DNA of 7,430 bases from NCBI GenBank assembly GCA_031258895.1, contig JAIRMF010000035.1:1-7430 (forward strand), in the 5' to 3' direction. Each line of letters begins with the position of its first letter. Positions within the stretch are counted from its first letter, which is position 1. A program made the translations under genes and the position numbers. The stretch is from Dysgonamonadaceae bacterium (GTDB lineage: Bacteria; Bacteroidota; Bacteroidia; Bacteroidales; Azobacteroidaceae). The notes below the pieces were generated by a model. It did no database searches. It saw nothing but the letters and a program-made list of their open reading frames with translations, and was not told the origin of the DNA. Below, in pieces: positions 7,069-7,430 of this stretch.

Positions 7069-7076
7069 TAATTTTG
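7069..7076 (+). promoter_or_regulatory. Candidate upstream rightward promoter element (P1)
   Basis: TAATTTTG is an exact TAnnTTTG match. No TTG/TTTG lies 19-21 bp upstream; the nearest is at 7036-7038, which is too far. If used, the transcript would begin near 7083 and carry a leader of over 100 nt including an 11-codon ORF (ATG 7095, stop TAG 7128-7130; MGIFGLKNTKF). Confidence 0.4.
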
Positions 7077-7115
7077 CCGCCCGAGTAGCAATTTATGGGG
7101 ATATTTGGGCTAAAA

Positions 7116-7135
7116 AATACCAAGTTTTAGGTATT
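7116..7135. promoter_or_regulatory. Operator-like dyad overlapping the P2 -33 element
   Basis: AATACC (7116-7121) and GGTATT (7130-7135) are exact reverse complements separated by 8 nt. The right half overlaps the -33 element of P2, where a bound dimeric regulator would interfere with RNA polymerase. A 6-bp dyad in AT-rich DNA can also arise by chance. Confidence 0.35.
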
Positions 7136-7164
7136 GACACGTAAAAAAACCCGCAGTAATTTTG
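7133..7164 (+). promoter_or_regulatory. Rightward promoter (P2) for the repeat-bearing gene
   Basis: ATTG (7133-7136) is followed after 20 bp by TAATTTTG (7157-7164), fitting the Bacteroidota -33/-7 consensus and spacing. The expected start is near 7171. It points away from galM, making 6954-7132 a divergent promoter region. Confidence 0.7.
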
Positions 7165-7204
7165 CAGTCGATTTGAAAGATTAATATTTTGTAAGTAAAA
7201 ATTT

Positions 7205-7430
7205 TTGATTGGAGCAGATTCGGCCACCTCTAATTTCGGGGGTGGCCACCGGAACGGGGCGAGGATTTACTCAAAACGGCCAGGGGAATTCCAAAAAGAT
7301 TTTAAAAGAGACAGTAACTCATTTAGGGAAGACAATAATTCATTTAGGGAAGACAGTAACTCATTTAGGGAAGACAGTAACTCATTTAGGGAAGACAGTA
7401 ACTCATTTAGGGAAGACAGTAATTCGTTTA
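7205..7430 (+). CDS. Putative N-terminal part of a repeat-rich basic protein, 3' end outside window, TTG start inferred
   Basis: The frame is open from 7199 (after TAA 7196-7198) through the right edge. It contains no ATG or GTG; the only conventional start is TTG at 7205, about 34 nt after the predicted transcription start. The product would begin with a Gly/Arg/Lys-rich stretch (GADSATSNFGGGHRNGAR, then KRPGEFQKDFKR) and continue into tandem DSNSFRE heptapeptides. Coding is supported by the sharp change from AT-rich to balanced composition near 7210, by a repeat unit divisible by three, and by repeat variants that are mostly synonymous in this frame. Arg/Asn/Ser-rich, probably disordered N-termini like this precede the catalytic domain of some Bacteroidota RNA-acting proteins (pseudouridine synthases, DEAD-box helicases), but nothing of such a domain is visible. 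The alternative is that the gene starts past the edge and this is leader. Confidence 0.5.
   Translation, partial: MIGADSATSNFGGGHRNGARIYSKRPGEFQKDFKRDSNSFREDNNSFREDSNSFREDSNSFREDSNSFREDSNSF
7222..7247 (+). other. GC-rich hairpin just downstream of the P2 transcript start
   Basis: GGCCACC (7222-7228) pairs with GGTGGCC (7241-7247). Three more pairs (two G-U, one C-G) extend the stem inward to a 6-nt AATTTC loop. No U-tract follows, so it does not look like a simple terminator. It begins about 50 nt into the predicted transcript and about 17 nt after the candidate TTG start, where it could affect translation or mRNA stability. Confidence 0.5.
7310..7430 (+). repeat. 21-bp tandem repeat, five full units plus 16 bases
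   Basis: Units start at 7310, 7331, 7352, 7373, 7394 and 7415, the last cut by the window edge. Units 1, 3, 4 and 5 are identical. Unit 2 differs at two bases, one synonymous (AAC to AAT) and one Ser to Asn; unit 6 differs at two bases, both synonymous (AAC to AAT, TCA to TCG). In frame it encodes DSNSFRE, DNNSFRE, then DSNSFRE repeats. Identical neighbouring units suggest recent expansion by slippage or unequal recombination, so copy number probably varies between strains. Confidence 0.97.

Noticed and set aside
7310..7430. CRISPR array at the right edge
   Set aside because: The repeats are directly adjacent with no spacers and form a simple tandem array.

Overview
The window looks like a chromosomal segment of a Bacteroidota member, most probably Bacteroidales. 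Three things point there. Gene starts lack Shine-Dalgarno sequences and sit in A/T-rich leaders. Four sites match the Bacteroidota -7 promoter element TAnnTTTG, two of them with a TTG/TTTG -33 element 20-21 bp upstream. The gene families are also typical: a LysM/periplasmic-binding fusion, a PorT-like beta-barrel, an FHS-family sugar permease beside aldose 1-epimerase, and an extracytoplasmic SUMF1-fold protein. Genus cannot be fixed from this sequence.

Left part (1-1025): the 3' portion of a SUMF1/FGE-fold gene, open through the left edge. Both catalytic cysteine positions are replaced, so it is probably not a working formylglycine-generating enzyme. Next comes a 125-bp gap (1026-1150) with a TAnnTTTG element framed by a 16-bp inverted repeat whose right arm contains the next start codon.

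Centre (1151-4363, + strand): a secreted LysM-LysM-periplasmic-binding-fold protein, an outer-membrane beta-barrel protein 7 bp downstream (probable operon), and, after about 77 bp, an arginine-deiminase/dimethylargininase-like hydrolase with all recognisable catalytic residues. A strong hairpin at 4398-4431 lies between this run and the convergent genes to the right and should stop transcription from both sides.

Right part (6898-4469, - strand): galM (aldose 1-epimerase) followed after 39 bp by an FHS-family sugar:H+ symporter, driven by a well-formed promoter at 6921-6953. Together they suggest uptake and anomer interconversion of glucose/galactose-type hexoses. No galactokinase is present inside the window.

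Right edge (6954-7430): an AT-rich divergent intergenic region with two rightward TAnnTTTG elements, an operator-like dyad over a -33 element and a GC-rich hairpin. It is followed by an open frame without any ATG that runs into a 21-bp tandem repeat encoding the heptapeptide DSNSFRE and leaves the window. This edge and the inverted repeat at 1099-1155 are the least ordinary parts. I see no mobile element, CRISPR array, tRNA or rRNA.
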